Below, one piece after another: positions 6,540 to 15,082 of a DNA stretch of 16,290 nucleotides. The DNA comes from Rikenella sp. (GTDB taxonomy: Bacteria; Bacteroidota; Bacteroidia; Bacteroidales; Rikenellaceae), in assembly GCA_029054535.1 (NCBI GenBank), contig JAIDFC010000090.1, forward strand, positions 2,989 to 19,278. Reading direction: 5' to 3'. Position numbers and translations under genes: made by a program. Positions within the stretch are counted from its first letter, which is position 1. Each line of letters opens with the position of its first letter. The notes beneath the pieces were generated by a model. That model searched no databases. It was not told the DNA's origin and saw only the letters and a program-made list of their open reading frames with translations.

Positions 6540-9422
6540 TTAGTGCGCGTCGAGCCAGCTGGTACCGGCCTGGGCTTCAACCAAGAGCGGTACGGCCAGC
6601 GTCGCCGCCGAGGACATCGCCTCCGATACCAAAGCCGTGATCGCCGTAACCTCGGCCTGCGGCACCTCGAGAACCAGTTCGTCGTGGACCTGCAGCACGA
6701 TCCGTGCTCCGCTGCCCCGCTCGCGCAGCAGACGGTCCACCTCGATCATCGCGATCTTCATGATGTCCGCCGCACTCCCCTGGATCGGCGCATTGATCGC
6801 ATTCCGTTCCGCCAGCGAACGCGTCATCGAATTACTCGACCGGATGTCCCGCAGGTAGCGTCTCCGTCCGAAGATCGTCTCCACATAGCCCCGCTCCCTC
6901 GCCTCGGCCACCACCCGATCCATATACGCTTTCACCCCCGGATAGTGCCTGAAGTAGCCGTCGATCAACTCCTTGGCCTCCGGCCTCGGAATATGGAGCC
7001 GCGTCGCCAGCCCGAAAGCCGAAATGCCGTAAATAATCCCGAAATTAGCCGTCTTGGCCCGCCGCCTCTGTTCACGCGTTACTGCGTCGAGCGACACCCC
7101 GAAAACCTTGGCCGCCGTGGCCGTGTGGATGTCCTCGCCGTCGAGAAAGGCCCGTTGCAACGCCCCGTCGCCCGACAGGTGGGCCATGATGCGCAGTTCG
7201 ACCTGCGAATAGTCCGCCGACACGATCACATGTTCGTGATCCGGCGCCGTAAAAGCCTTGCGAATCTCGCGTCCGGCGGCGTCGCGGATCGGGATGTTCT
7301 GTAGATTGGGGTTCGTCGAGCTGAGCCGCCCCGTAGCCGTAACCGCTTGGTTGAACGACGTATGGATCCGTCCCGTAGCCGGGTGAATCAGTTGTGGAAG
7401 AGCTTCGATATAGGTCGAGAGGAGTTTCTTCAATCCCCTGTATTCCAAAATCTTATCGATGACCGGATGTTTGTCCGAAAGGGATTGCAGATACTCTTCG
7501 TCCGTCCGGTACTGCCCCGTTTTGGTCTTCTTGGGCTTGGGGTCGATGCGGAGCGTCCCGAACAGCACGTCGCCCAGCTGCTTGGCCGAGTTGACGTTCA
7601 GGTCCGGCGCGCCGGTCTCTTCCCGGATCTCGGCTTCGAGCCGCGCCGCTTCGACCGTCAGCGCGGCTCCCGACTCGCCCAGGATGCCTCGATCTACGAA
7701 TACGCCGGCCGCCTCCATCCGCGCCAAGACCGGAATCAACGGCGCCTCGATCCGACAGTACAGGTCGGTCTGCTGCGTCTCTTCCAAGAGCGGCCACAGC
7801 TTCCGGTAGAGTTGCAGCGTGATGTCGGCGTCCTCGGCCGCATACTCCGCCACGGCCGCCGGATCGGCCACCGCCATCGAGATCTGTTTCGCCCCCCGGC
7901 CGATCAAGGCCTCGATCGGCACGGGGTCGTAGTTCAGAAAACTCCGCGAGAGGAAGTCCATCCCGTGGCGAGCCTCCGGGTCGAGGAGGTAGTGGACGAT
8001 CATCGTGTCGTAGAGCGGCCCCCGCACCTCGATCCCCGCCGCGTGCATCAGCACCAGCATGTCGAACTTGATGTTCTGGCCGATTTTCCCGATCCGCTCG
8101 TCCTCGAACAGCGGTCGCAGCGCAGCCAGCACCGCCGACCGGCGTTCGGCAGTCGGGGTCGGCACCCACCACGCCTCGTGCGGCTCGACGGCGAACGAAA
8201 GGCCCACCAGGTCCGACTGCAACGGGTCGATCCCCGAGGTCTCGGTGTCGAAGCAGAAGCGGTCGACGCTCCCCAGAAGCGCGACCAGCGCCGCCAGCTC
8301 ATCGTCGGTTTCGACGGTTCGATAATCGTGTTCCGTGGTCAGTATCGTCGCATACCCAGCCATCGCCTCATCGCCTTCAACCAGCGCGGGGGTCGGCGGA
8401 ACGACCAGTTCCGGCAACGCCTCGGCCGCCTCGCCCGGGGGGGCGTCGAACAGCGACATCTGGCCGGTCAGCTGCGAGTACGGCTTCGGTTTCCCCGGCT
8501 TCTTGCTAAGCGGAGGCAACGTACTGGCGCTCAACGCGCTGCTGTGAAAAATCCGGCTGTCGATATCCCGCAGCAGGAGGTTGAAGCCGTGTTCGATATA
8601 GATGCTCCGCAGGGCCGCATAGTCGGGCTCCTCGATCCGCAAGGCTTCGGGGTCGAACTCGATCGGAACGTCCAGCTTGATCGTAGCCAGCACTTTCGAC
8701 AACCGGAGTTGTTCCTGGTTTTCGAGCACCGAAGCGCGCAGCTTCGGTGTCAGCGACTCGGCATTGGCGATGATCGTTTCGACGTCGCCCCACTCGGCCA
8801 CCAGCTTCCGCGCCCCCTTCTCGCCCACGCCCGGAACGCCAGGAATGTTGTCCGACGCGTCGCCCCACAGAGCCAGGATGTCGATCACCTGCCGCGGCTC
8901 GGCGATCCCGTAGTTTTCGCACACCTTATCCAGCCCCACGATATCGATCCCCTCGCCCCCCTTGGCGGGTTTGTACATGCTGACGTTCTCGCGGATGAGT
9001 TGTCCGTAGTCTTTGTCCGGCGTTACCATATAGACGTCGTACTCGCCGCAGCACGAGGCTTTGTGCGACAAGGTGCCGATCACGTCGTCGGCCTCGTAGT
9101 TCGGCACCTCCAGCACCGGAATCCGCATCGCCTCCAAAATCGACTTGATGTGCGGAACGGCGGCGATAATATCCTCAGGCGTAGCGTCGCGATTGGCCTT
9201 GTACTCCGGGTACAGCTCCCGCCGGAACGACCCGCCGGGCGGATCGAAAGCCACGCCGAGGTACTTCGGCTGTTCGCGAACCACGAGCTCGTTCAGAAAC
9301 TTCGCGAAACCGAAGATCGCCGAAGTATTCAACCCCTGCGCGTTCCGCATCGGACGGTTGATGAACGCGTAATGGAATCGGAATATCAACGCGTAGGCGT
9401 CGATCAGAAATAGTTTCTCCAT
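6540..9422 (-). CDS. polA: DNA polymerase I
   Basis: This is a 960-residue DNA polymerase for gap filling, primer removal and repair. Domains run in the usual order. The 5' nuclease (about 1-290) has NYEADDVIG (108-116), TPDKDYGQL (134-142) and GDASDNIPGVPGVGEKGA (187-204). The 3'-5' exonuclease (about 380-550) has FDTETSG (391-397), GQNIKFD (448-454) and AAEDAD (528-533), so all proofreading acidic residues are present. The polymerase domain has motif A DYSQVELRIMAH (737-748), motif B RRRAKTANFGIIYG (786-799) and motif C QVHDELVLEV (911-920). A linker between the nuclease regions contains QMSLF (321-325), which fits the sliding-clamp binding consensus. The gene is 29 nt downstream of queD on the same strand and likely shares its transcript. 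Confidence 0.98.
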   Translation of the reverse strand: MEKLFLIDAYALIFRFHYAFINRPMRNAQGLNTSAIFGFAKFLNELVVREQPKYLGVAFDPPGGSFRRELYPEYKANRDATPEDIIAAVPHIKSILEAMRIPVLEVPNYEADDVIGTLSHKASCCGEYDVYMVTPDKDYGQLIRENVSMYKPAKGGEGIDIVGLDKVCENYGIAEPRQVIDILALWGDASDNIPGVPGVGEKGARKLVAEWGDVETIIANAESLTPKLRASVLENQEQLRLSKVLATIKLDVPIEFDPEALRIEEPDYAALRSIYIEHGFNLLLRDIDSRIFHSSALSASTLPPLSKKPGKPKPYSQLTGQMSLFDAPPGEAAEALPELVVPPTPALVEGDEAMAGYATILTTEHDYRTVETDDELAALVALLGSVDRFCFDTETSGIDPLQSDLVGLSFAVEPHEAWWVPTPTAERRSAVLAALRPLFEDERIGKIGQNIKFDMLVLMHAAGIEVRGPLYDTMIVHYLLDPEARHGMDFLSRSFLNYDPVPIEALIGRGAKQISMAVADPAAVAEYAAEDADITLQLYRKLWPLLEETQQTDLYCRIEAPLIPVLARMEAAGVFVDRGILGESGAALTVEAARLEAEIREETGAPDLNVNSAKQLGDVLFGTLRIDPKPKKTKTGQYRTDEEYLQSLSDKHPVIDKILEYRGLKKLLSTYIEALPQLIHPATGRIHTSFNQAVTATGRLSSTNPNLQNIPIRDAAGREIRKAFTAPDHEHVIVSADYSQVELRIMAHLSGDGALQRAFLDGEDIHTATAAKVFGVSLDAVTREQRRRAKTANFGIIYGISAFGLATRLHIPRPEAKELIDGYFRHYPGVKAYMDRVVAEARERGYVETIFGRRRYLRDIRSSNSMTRSLAERNAINAPIQGSAADIMKIAMIEVDRLLRERGSGARIVLQVHDELVLEVPQAEVTAITALVSEAMSSAATLAVPLLVEAQAGTSWLDAH

Positions 9423-9451
9423 GGTTAAGTATCGCGTATGTTCGCCGACTG

Positions 9452-9904
9452 CTACGTATTGTCTTCAGCCCGCCAGGTGGCATGAGATTTTTCGGTCTCG
9501 TAGAGCTTCACCTCGGCCAGACGCACCCCCTCCGGCAAGCATTCGGCGATCTGCACCGCCCAGCGGGCGAGCATCTGCTCGCAAGTCGGCTGATAATCCA
9601 CCAGATAGACCCGTTCCCACTTCTCGCGGATCTGTTCGAGCAACGGGCCGTTCTGCGGCGTCTCGCGCAACACGAAGGCGTGATCGTACCGTTCGACGAT
9701 CAACCGGTTCACGATCCGTTTCAACTCGCCGAAGTCCATCACCATCCCGTACCGCGGACTCGTCGGATCTTCGCACGGTTCGCCCACGACGGTTACGAAC
9801 AACCGGTACGAATGGCCGTGCACGTGGCGACACAAACCGTCGTAACCCTCCAGGGCGTGGGCCATCTCGAAACCGAACTCCCGAGTCAGTCGAATCCTTG
9901 CCAT
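9452..9904 (-). CDS. queD: 6-carboxytetrahydropterin synthase QueD
   Basis: This 150-residue member of the 6-pyruvoyl-tetrahydropterin synthase fold is predicted to convert dihydroneopterin triphosphate to 6-carboxytetrahydropterin in queuosine and 7-deazaguanine synthesis. Zinc ligands are His16 (FEMAH) and His29/His31 in the HGHSY segment. The catalytic cysteine is Cys25 (GLCRHVHGH), with Asp74-His75 in YDHAFVL. MVMDFGELK (54-62), PTCEQ (106-110) and the substrate-binding Glu in LYETEK (134-139) are also typical. No queC or queE is nearby. It is upstream of polA on the same strand. A different pterin role is possible for this fold, but the Cys placement favours QueD. Confidence 0.92.
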   Translation of the reverse strand: MARIRLTREFGFEMAHALEGYDGLCRHVHGHSYRLFVTVVGEPCEDPTSPRYGMVMDFGELKRIVNRLIVERYDHAFVLRETPQNGPLLEQIREKWERVYLVDYQPTCEQMLARWAVQIAECLPEGVRLAEVKLYETEKSHATWRAEDNT

Positions 9905-9941
9905 AAACTATGATATTTTGCCGTTCTGTCCATTTTGAGCC

Positions 9942-9985
9942 GCACGGGACCGTTCCTTTTCCAAGGGAAAGGAACGGTCCCGTGC
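9942..9985. terminator. very long near-perfect hairpin between the GH123-like gene and queD
   Basis: Two 21-nt arms (9942-9962 and 9965-9985) flank a 2-nt loop. Eighteen outer pairs are perfect, then one T-G wobble, then two G-C pairs. It lies 28 nt after the GH123-like stop and 37 nt before queD in the minus direction. It should block or attenuate read-through. There is no downstream T run in the minus direction, so it could also act on the queD-polA leader. Confidence 0.7.
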
Positions 9986-10013
9986 AGAGTATGCCGAAGA
10001 GCAACACTGTCAA

Positions 10014-11795
10014 TCAACGTCCATTGAGCAGCTCTTCCAACACAGCCACCATTGCTTCCGGCTGCAACTGCGAACGTTCGAGACCTTCCGGCGTGAAAAG
10101 CGCGACGGTTTCGTTCAACTCTTTCAGCCCCGTAGTATCTCCCGCAGCGGCCAACGCTTCACGGAGGATCCGAATTTTCTCGGCTTGTTGAATCCCCTCG
10201 ACCAGCCGTTCAAACCGAATACTACTCCGATCCCCCGGGTAGACGATGTAGCAGTCGCCCGCCGCCCAGGTCCGGAAACGCGAGTCGCGCAGCGGGTCGG
10301 CCGTCCAGCTGTTGTAGGTCCAGCGCAACGCCCCGTCGTATCCCCCCGCCACGGCATGCACCGGCAGCCACGCCGCCTCGGCCGGAGCCGAGAACGTGAA
10401 GGTGTTCGGGAAGCTCTCCGTGCAGCAGACATAGACCGTACTGATCTGTCCCCGCGCCTCGCGAGCCGCCTTGACCTCGGCCGGGAACCGGTGCGTATAC
10501 GGAATACTCAGGTCGTACAGATCGGCCTGTATCTCGTCGTGATAATTCCCCGCCAGCGTAATTTTGAACTCCGGATCGGCCTCCCGAATCAGTTTGATCG
10601 CCTCCTGCATCGCCTTCATCGGTCGTTCGTCCATCGAAATGGCCGTGCGGTCGAGCCACCCCTTCTCACGCAAATGGCACGCGAAGTCCTTCAGGAACGG
10701 CAGCCAGTAAGCCCTGTACGCCTCGTCGCCCGGCTCGGCCTTCACGAACAAGACCCGACCGGTCGCCTGGTCGAAGTAGTCGAAACTCAGCGCCCACGGA
10801 ATCATCGTGTAGCAGTTGATCTGCCGGTCGATCCCCACGTCGTTGAGCATGAAGTCCACCCAGCGGTCGAACACCGTATAGTCGTAGCTCCACGTGCTGT
10901 TGATCCTCCGGATCTTGGCGATCATGCTGTCGAACGGGTCCTCGGTCTGCCCGGCCCACGGTTTGTGCATGATGGAAGCGGTTACGACCTTCTGCCCCGC
11001 CGCCGCCAGCCGCTTCATCAAAGGCCGCATGGCGTCGAAATGCTCACGGCTCCAGAGCGGCACCCCGTAATAGCGCGCCACGGCATACGGATTCTGCCAC
11101 AAATCGAGGTGGAAGGCCCAATCTTTCGGCTCGGGCAGCGTCCGATCCACGACCTCGAGTTGAAGATCGATCTTCAGGGGTTTCAGGTTCTTCCCGGAAA
11201 CGGTCAACACGCCCCGATAGGTCCCGGCCGTCGCCTCGCGCGGCACCGCCACCTGTACCCAGATCGGCTGCGCTGTCCGCGGCGCCAGATCCCGAACGCT
11301 CGCCGTGTCGAGCACGTCGGCCACCGCCGACGAATCCCAAGCGGTCCGATCGGGCCGGTGTCCGCACCCGCCGCCGCCCGGATTGAGTCCGTCGGTCATC
11401 ACATACCGCACGAAATAGGCCCGCACGGCCTCCGCCGAGATCACCGCCCGACCGCTCCCGCGCAGGTCGCTCACCGAAACGCTCACCTCCTCCAACTCCC
11501 GCTTGGTCCACAACACGGCCTGCCCATTGACCCGCTCACCTCGCCAGGCCTTTACACGCAATCGGCTGCTATGCTCGATTTCCGGCACGTCGAATTTCCG
11601 GTACCGCGTATCGATATCGCCCCAACTCAACTCCACGGGCCGCTTCATGCGATTCCAAACTTCCACGCCATCGTATGGTTTTCCGTCGGTCAACTCTTCG
11701 TAATCTCCCGACAACCCGATGCCACGGGTCGGCTCTTGCGCTTGTCCGCTAACGCTCCACAGACCCAAGAAGATGACAATCCATATCTTTCTCAT
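10014..11795 (-). CDS. secreted GH123-like (DUF4091) glycoside hydrolase
   Basis: This is a 593-residue exported enzyme of the DUF4091/GH123 type, a family with characterised beta-N-acetylgalactosaminidases using substrate-assisted catalysis. The N-terminus (MRKIWIVIFLGLWSVSGQAQ) is a signal peptide with likely cleavage after residue 18 or 19. A beta-rich N-terminal region (about 20-220) ends with GTYRGVLTVSG (191-201), typical of these proteins. The catalytic barrel follows, with an adjacent Asp389-Glu390 pair in AISMDERP that matches the catalytic Asp-Glu of GH123. RWTYNSWTADPLRDSRF (491-507) is also typical. The C-terminal ~70 residues are helical. Repeat copy 2 lies just upstream, and a GH20 gene precedes it on the same strand. 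Family assignment is firm; the exact substrate is inference. Confidence 0.85.
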   Translation of the reverse strand: MRKIWIVIFLGLWSVSGQAQEPTRGIGLSGDYEELTDGKPYDGVEVWNRMKRPVELSWGDIDTRYRKFDVPEIEHSSRLRVKAWRGERVNGQAVLWTKRELEEVSVSVSDLRGSGRAVISAEAVRAYFVRYVMTDGLNPGGGGCGHRPDRTAWDSSAVADVLDTASVRDLAPRTAQPIWVQVAVPREATAGTYRGVLTVSGKNLKPLKIDLQLEVVDRTLPEPKDWAFHLDLWQNPYAVARYYGVPLWSREHFDAMRPLMKRLAAAGQKVVTASIMHKPWAGQTEDPFDSMIAKIRRINSTWSYDYTVFDRWVDFMLNDVGIDRQINCYTMIPWALSFDYFDQATGRVLFVKAEPGDEAYRAYWLPFLKDFACHLREKGWLDRTAISMDERPMKAMQEAIKLIREADPEFKITLAGNYHDEIQADLYDLSIPYTHRFPAEVKAAREARGQISTVYVCCTESFPNTFTFSAPAEAAWLPVHAVAGGYDGALRWTYNSWTADPLRDSRFRTWAAGDCYIVYPGDRSSIRFERLVEGIQQAEKIRILREALAAAGDTTGLKELNETVALFTPEGLERSQLQPEAMVAVLEELLNGR

Positions 11796-11832
11796 AGCTA
11801 TTTATAATTTGTATCGGCTGAAATCAGTCATT

Positions 11833-12098
11833 GACTACAATACGGAACTGCCGCTTTTTGTAAAAAGCGGCACCAAAAACTTTTAACTAGCTACGCTACG
11901 CCTTACGCTGCCGCAATCCTTAGGGTTTGTGGGGTGGGGTTCTTTTAGACGCGCCTGAGTCTTAGCTCGCATAAAGCGCGCCCAAAAAGAATCCCCACCC
12001 CAAGCACCAGGCTGACACGGCCAGAGCATCCCGTAGGGATGCGTGCTAAAGTTTTTTTGGTTCTTTTTGTTCACAAAAAGAACAGTTCCAGCACGTAG
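11833..12098 (-). repeat. structured intergenic repeat, copy 2
   Basis: This ~266-bp element fills most of the 337-nt spacer between the GH20 and GH123-like genes. Read on the minus strand it follows copy 1. The order is CTACGTGCTGG, the GTTCTTTTTGT/ACAAAAAGAAC palindrome, a GCATCCC/GGGATGC hairpin, GCTCTGGCCGTGTC, the central hairpin, GGCGTAGCGTAGCTAG, and a terminal GCCGCTTTTT/AAAAAGCGGC hairpin. The central segment is in the opposite orientation to copy 1, and the 10-20 nt beside it also differ. Its end lies about 37 nt before the GH123-like ATG, in the same relative orientation as copy 1 to its own downstream gene. Confidence 0.85.
11932..12000. repeat. central hairpin segment of repeat copy 2, inverted relative to copy 1
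   Basis: This 69-bp segment is bounded by GGGTGGGG and CCCCACCC. On the plus strand it is nearly identical to 3669-3737, with the same loop reading CTGAGTCTTAGCTCGCAT. The flanking repeat is reversed, so the segment is flipped relative to its element. Confidence 0.85.
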
Positions 12099-12132
12099 AT
12101 AAAGAACGATTCCAGTCCGGTCGAACCAATAA

Positions 12133-14481
12133 TTAGTCGAGACAGATTTCATCGACAAAGAGGAACGCCGGACTCCCCGCCCCCGGATGCCAAGCCGGCA
12201 TCGCATGTTCCGGTTTTGCAACGATTTTGACGTAACGAGCCGTCGTAGGTTCGAAGAGGAGTTCGTGAACATAGACTCCGTCTCGATCTTTGTTTCCCAT
12301 GACCGGATAGTCCGCTTCGGCGACCGTCCGGAAGTTTTTACCGTCGTCCGAGACCGCCACGCCGAAGTAGCGTGCGTCAAAGACCCAATCGCCTTTCACC
12401 ACGCAGGTTTCGATCTGCGCGCGAGAGATTTCGGTCGAGTCCTGGCCGAGGTCGATCACCGCCTCCAGGTCGTTCTGCCAGAAGGCGATCCACCGCCCCG
12501 TTTTGTAATTTCCGTTGCCCCGCAAGCCGTCCACAAGGGTCCCCGCCCCGGCATATTCATACTGTTTGTTGATCGGCTGGAGCATCGCGATCGGCCGCAC
12601 GCTCGCCTTGTTGAAAGCGATCTCTTCGGTAAAGACCCGGCTATGCCCCGTCGGTCGCACGACCACCGCCTTGAGCGTCCCCGGTTCCGAGATCTTGAGC
12701 GTGTCGACATACCGCGGCGAAGAGGTCGTCGGTTCCGTTCCGTCGAGCGTGTAGTGGATCGGCGCGCCGTCGATGGCCGTCATCGCCACGTCCAACACCC
12801 CTTCGGCCGGGTTCGGCACGAACGAAACGTTCACGTCGAAAACGTGCGTCGCGTAGTTGTAACCCATCAGGTCGTAGATCCGCACCAGTTGCGGTAGACG
12901 CGCCAAAAACTCGTCGTAGTTCTTGCGCCCCGGTTCGCTCCACTGGATCTCGGCCAGCGCGGCCATCCGCGGCAGCTCCATGTATTCCACCTGACGGAAG
13001 TTCGGAATGTACTCGGTCCAGAGGTTCGCCTGCACGCCGATGATGTACTTCGCCTCTTCCGGCGTCAGGAGCGGCGACACCGGCTCGTAGTTGTAGACCA
13101 TTTCGACCGGCACGTACCCGCCGATGGCAATCGGTTCTTTATCGGTCTCCTTGCTCTGGTAGTAGTCGAAGTAGAGGTACGAGGTCGGCGTCATAATGGC
13201 CTGGTGCTTCTGCCGGGCCGCTTCGATCCCGCCTTCGACGCCGCGCCAGCTCATCACCGTCGCGTTCGGCGCCAGCCCCCCTTCGAGGGTCTCGTCCCAG
13301 CCGATCATCTGCCGCCCGCGGGCGTTCAGGAACTTCTCGGCATGGTTGATGACAAAGCTCTGCAAATACTCTTCAGCCGTATGTTTCGCGTCGCCCTTGA
13401 TCCCCAGCGCGCGGATCCGCGCCTGGCACTTCGGACAAGCCTTCCACCGCACTTTCGGACACTCGTCGCCCCCGACGTGGATATATTCGCTGGGGAAGAT
13501 CTCGACGACCTCACCCAGCACGTCGTCGATAAACTTCAGCGTGGCGTCGTTCCCGACACAAAGCACGTCGTCCGCCACCCCCCACTGGCCCCACACCTCG
13601 TACGGTCCGCCCGTGCACCCCAGTTCCGGATAAGCGGTCAGCGCCGCCAGCATATGCCCCGGGAGGTCGATCTCCGGAATCACCGTAATGTGCCGTTCGG
13701 CCGCATAGGCCACGATTTCGCGTGCCTCGTCCTGGGTATAGAACCCGCCGTACGGAATACTGTCGTACCGCCCGCTATTATGTCCGATCACGGTGGCTTT
13801 CCGCTTGGACCCGACGGCGGTCAGCTCCGGCCGCCCTTTGATTTCGATCCGCCATCCCTGGTCGTCGGTCAGGTGCCAGTGGAAACGGTTCATATTGTGC
13901 AACGCCAGCATGTCGATGAAGCGTTTCACGGAGTCGACCCCGATAAAATGGCGACTCACGTCCAAGTGCGCGCCCCGATAGCCGAATCGCGGCCAATCGT
14001 TCACTTCGACCGCCGGCAGCAGCACCGCCGCAGCGCCTTCGACCACCGGCAACGCTTTGCGCAAGGTTTGAATCCCATAGAACACGCCCGCTTCCGAAGC
14101 CCCGGCGATCGTAACGCCCTCTTGCCCGACGGCGAGCCGATAGGCCTCCGGCTTCTCCGGATCGAGTCCCAAGGCCAAGGCGATATGCCCGGTCGTCGCA
14201 GCAGCCCCGTCGGCCGTAGCCGCCTCGATCTGCAATTTCAGACCGGTCATCTGTTCGACATATTCGCTCAGAAACGCCGCGTTCCGCGCCATCGCGTCGT
14301 TTCCCTCCGGATAAAGAATCTTCACGTCGGCATTCAGCGTAAAGCCCTGCCCTGTCTTCGCCTCGATCTGTTGCGGCAACGGAATGACCTCGTAATCGGC
14401 CTTCGGAGTCGAGCTGCCCGAACATGCGGCCAGCGTACCGGCCAAAAAGAGTGTTCCTAAGAATCGATGGATTAATCTCAT
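12133..14481 (-). CDS. GH20 beta-N-acetylhexosaminidase lipoprotein
   Basis: This 782-residue enzyme removes terminal beta-linked GlcNAc or GalNAc from glycans, using the substrate's N-acetyl group as nucleophile. The N-terminus (MRLIHRFLGTLFLAGTLAAC) is a lipoprotein signal with lipobox Cys20, so it should be membrane-anchored. The order is a GH20b-like domain (about 31-160), the GH20 barrel (about 165-530) with HWHLTDDQGW (201-210) and the catalytic Asp339-Glu340 in IHVGGDECP, and a chitobiase C-terminal-type domain (YTLDGTEPT, 577-585). Last comes an F5/8 type C-like carbohydrate-binding region (about 630-782). Cys341, Cys349 and Cys352 form a cysteine cluster after the active site. I chose ATG 14481 over an upstream in-frame ATG at 14700, because the extra 73 residues overlap the next gene and would bury the lipoprotein signal. 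Confidence 0.95.
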   Translation of the reverse strand: MRLIHRFLGTLFLAGTLAACSGSSTPKADYEVIPLPQQIEAKTGQGFTLNADVKILYPEGNDAMARNAAFLSEYVEQMTGLKLQIEAATADGAAATTGHIALALGLDPEKPEAYRLAVGQEGVTIAGASEAGVFYGIQTLRKALPVVEGAAAVLLPAVEVNDWPRFGYRGAHLDVSRHFIGVDSVKRFIDMLALHNMNRFHWHLTDDQGWRIEIKGRPELTAVGSKRKATVIGHNSGRYDSIPYGGFYTQDEAREIVAYAAERHITVIPEIDLPGHMLAALTAYPELGCTGGPYEVWGQWGVADDVLCVGNDATLKFIDDVLGEVVEIFPSEYIHVGGDECPKVRWKACPKCQARIRALGIKGDAKHTAEEYLQSFVINHAEKFLNARGRQMIGWDETLEGGLAPNATVMSWRGVEGGIEAARQKHQAIMTPTSYLYFDYYQSKETDKEPIAIGGYVPVEMVYNYEPVSPLLTPEEAKYIIGVQANLWTEYIPNFRQVEYMELPRMAALAEIQWSEPGRKNYDEFLARLPQLVRIYDLMGYNYATHVFDVNVSFVPNPAEGVLDVAMTAIDGAPIHYTLDGTEPTTSSPRYVDTLKISEPGTLKAVVVRPTGHSRVFTEEIAFNKASVRPIAMLQPINKQYEYAGAGTLVDGLRGNGNYKTGRWIAFWQNDLEAVIDLGQDSTEISRAQIETCVVKGDWVFDARYFGVAVSDDGKNFRTVAEADYPVMGNKDRDGVYVHELLFEPTTARYVKIVAKPEHAMPAWHPGAGSPAFLFVDEICLD

Positions 14482-14549
14482 AAATGTATTGTGTAGTTTG
14501 TAGTTAGTAATTTCCGTATTTCGTTCATGGCCAGCCATCGCGCCATCGC

Positions 14550-14996
14550 CTATTCCGGTCGAATTCCGTTCTCGACGAGATATTCCAAAAGATCGGCATA
14601 CTCCGTCTCGCTGACCTCGTCGACCTCGTGATCGTAAAAAAAGAGGCGATCGCCGCACTGCCCCGTGGCATCGATCCGAAATCCGTACAGATCGCCGCAA
14701 CCGTTATCGCTCACATAAAGATATTTCCCCGGCCCGAGCGCTCCTTGAAAGCGGTTCTCCTCCTCAAGCGAGTATCTTCCCGCAGGATCGAGCGAGAAGA
14801 GGACCGAGAACCCGAATAACCCGCCGCCATAGGTCCGCAGAAGTTGTTTGTATTTCTCGGGCAACCGGATCCGATGGGTCTTCTCGAAGTCTGCCATCTC
14901 CTCCTCTCGTGGAATGGCATCCCGGTCCAAGCAAGAGAGTATCGGTCTTTTCCGCCTCTCCGTTTCCCAGATCCGAACGAAAGTTTCAAACTTCAT
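14550..14996 (-). CDS. SMI1/KNR4 (SUKH) family protein
   Basis: This 148-residue protein has the SUKH layout: an N-terminal region with EEEMADFEKTHRIRLPEKYK (31-50), LLRTYGGGLFGFSVLFSL, and a central strand-rich part with YVSDNGCGDLYGFRID. It ends YADLLEYLVENGIRPE. SUKH proteins often act as immunity proteins to contact-dependent or polymorphic toxins, and some have other roles. No toxin, secretion or Rhs gene lies next to it in the window, so its partner is unknown. It sits 86 nt after ftsY and 68 nt before the GH20 gene, all on the minus strand. The short upstream gap is AT-rich, with a TATAAT-like stretch too close to the start to call as a promoter. Confidence 0.8.
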   Translation of the reverse strand: MKFETFVRIWETERRKRPILSCLDRDAIPREEEMADFEKTHRIRLPEKYKQLLRTYGGGLFGFSVLFSLDPAGRYSLEEENRFQGALGPGKYLYVSDNGCGDLYGFRIDATGQCGDRLFFYDHEVDEVSETEYADLLEYLVENGIRPE

Positions 14997-15082
14997 GAAG
15001 ACGAATATTATATCCTAATACTATGTCCCGCTCACCAGCGAACGCGCCGCCGCCATACTCAAGCACTCTGCCCTCCCCCGCC

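Noticed and set aside
7347..9413. Long plus-strand open frame opposite polA
   Set aside because: It is a shadow caused by GC-rich codons in the opposite strand; its translation is rich in Arg, His and Pro with no recognisable motif, while polA is unmistakable.
10185..11807. Long plus-strand open frame opposite the GH123-like gene
   Set aside because: Same GC-driven shadow: no motif, biased composition, and the minus-strand gene has a signal peptide and family motifs.
3568..12098. Composite transposon bounded by the two inverted repeat copies
   Set aside because: The enclosed genes are mainly housekeeping (thiC, queD, polA), no transposase or target duplication is seen, and a third copy lies outside; dispersed insertion of a small element is simpler.
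13204..14460. Long plus-strand open frame opposite the GH20 gene
   Set aside because: Shadow of the hexosaminidase; no recognisable domain.
14482..14700. Extended N-terminus for the GH20 protein from an upstream ATG at 14700
   Set aside because: The extra 73 residues are Arg-rich, overlap the SUKH gene and would bury a clear lipoprotein signal that starts at 14481.
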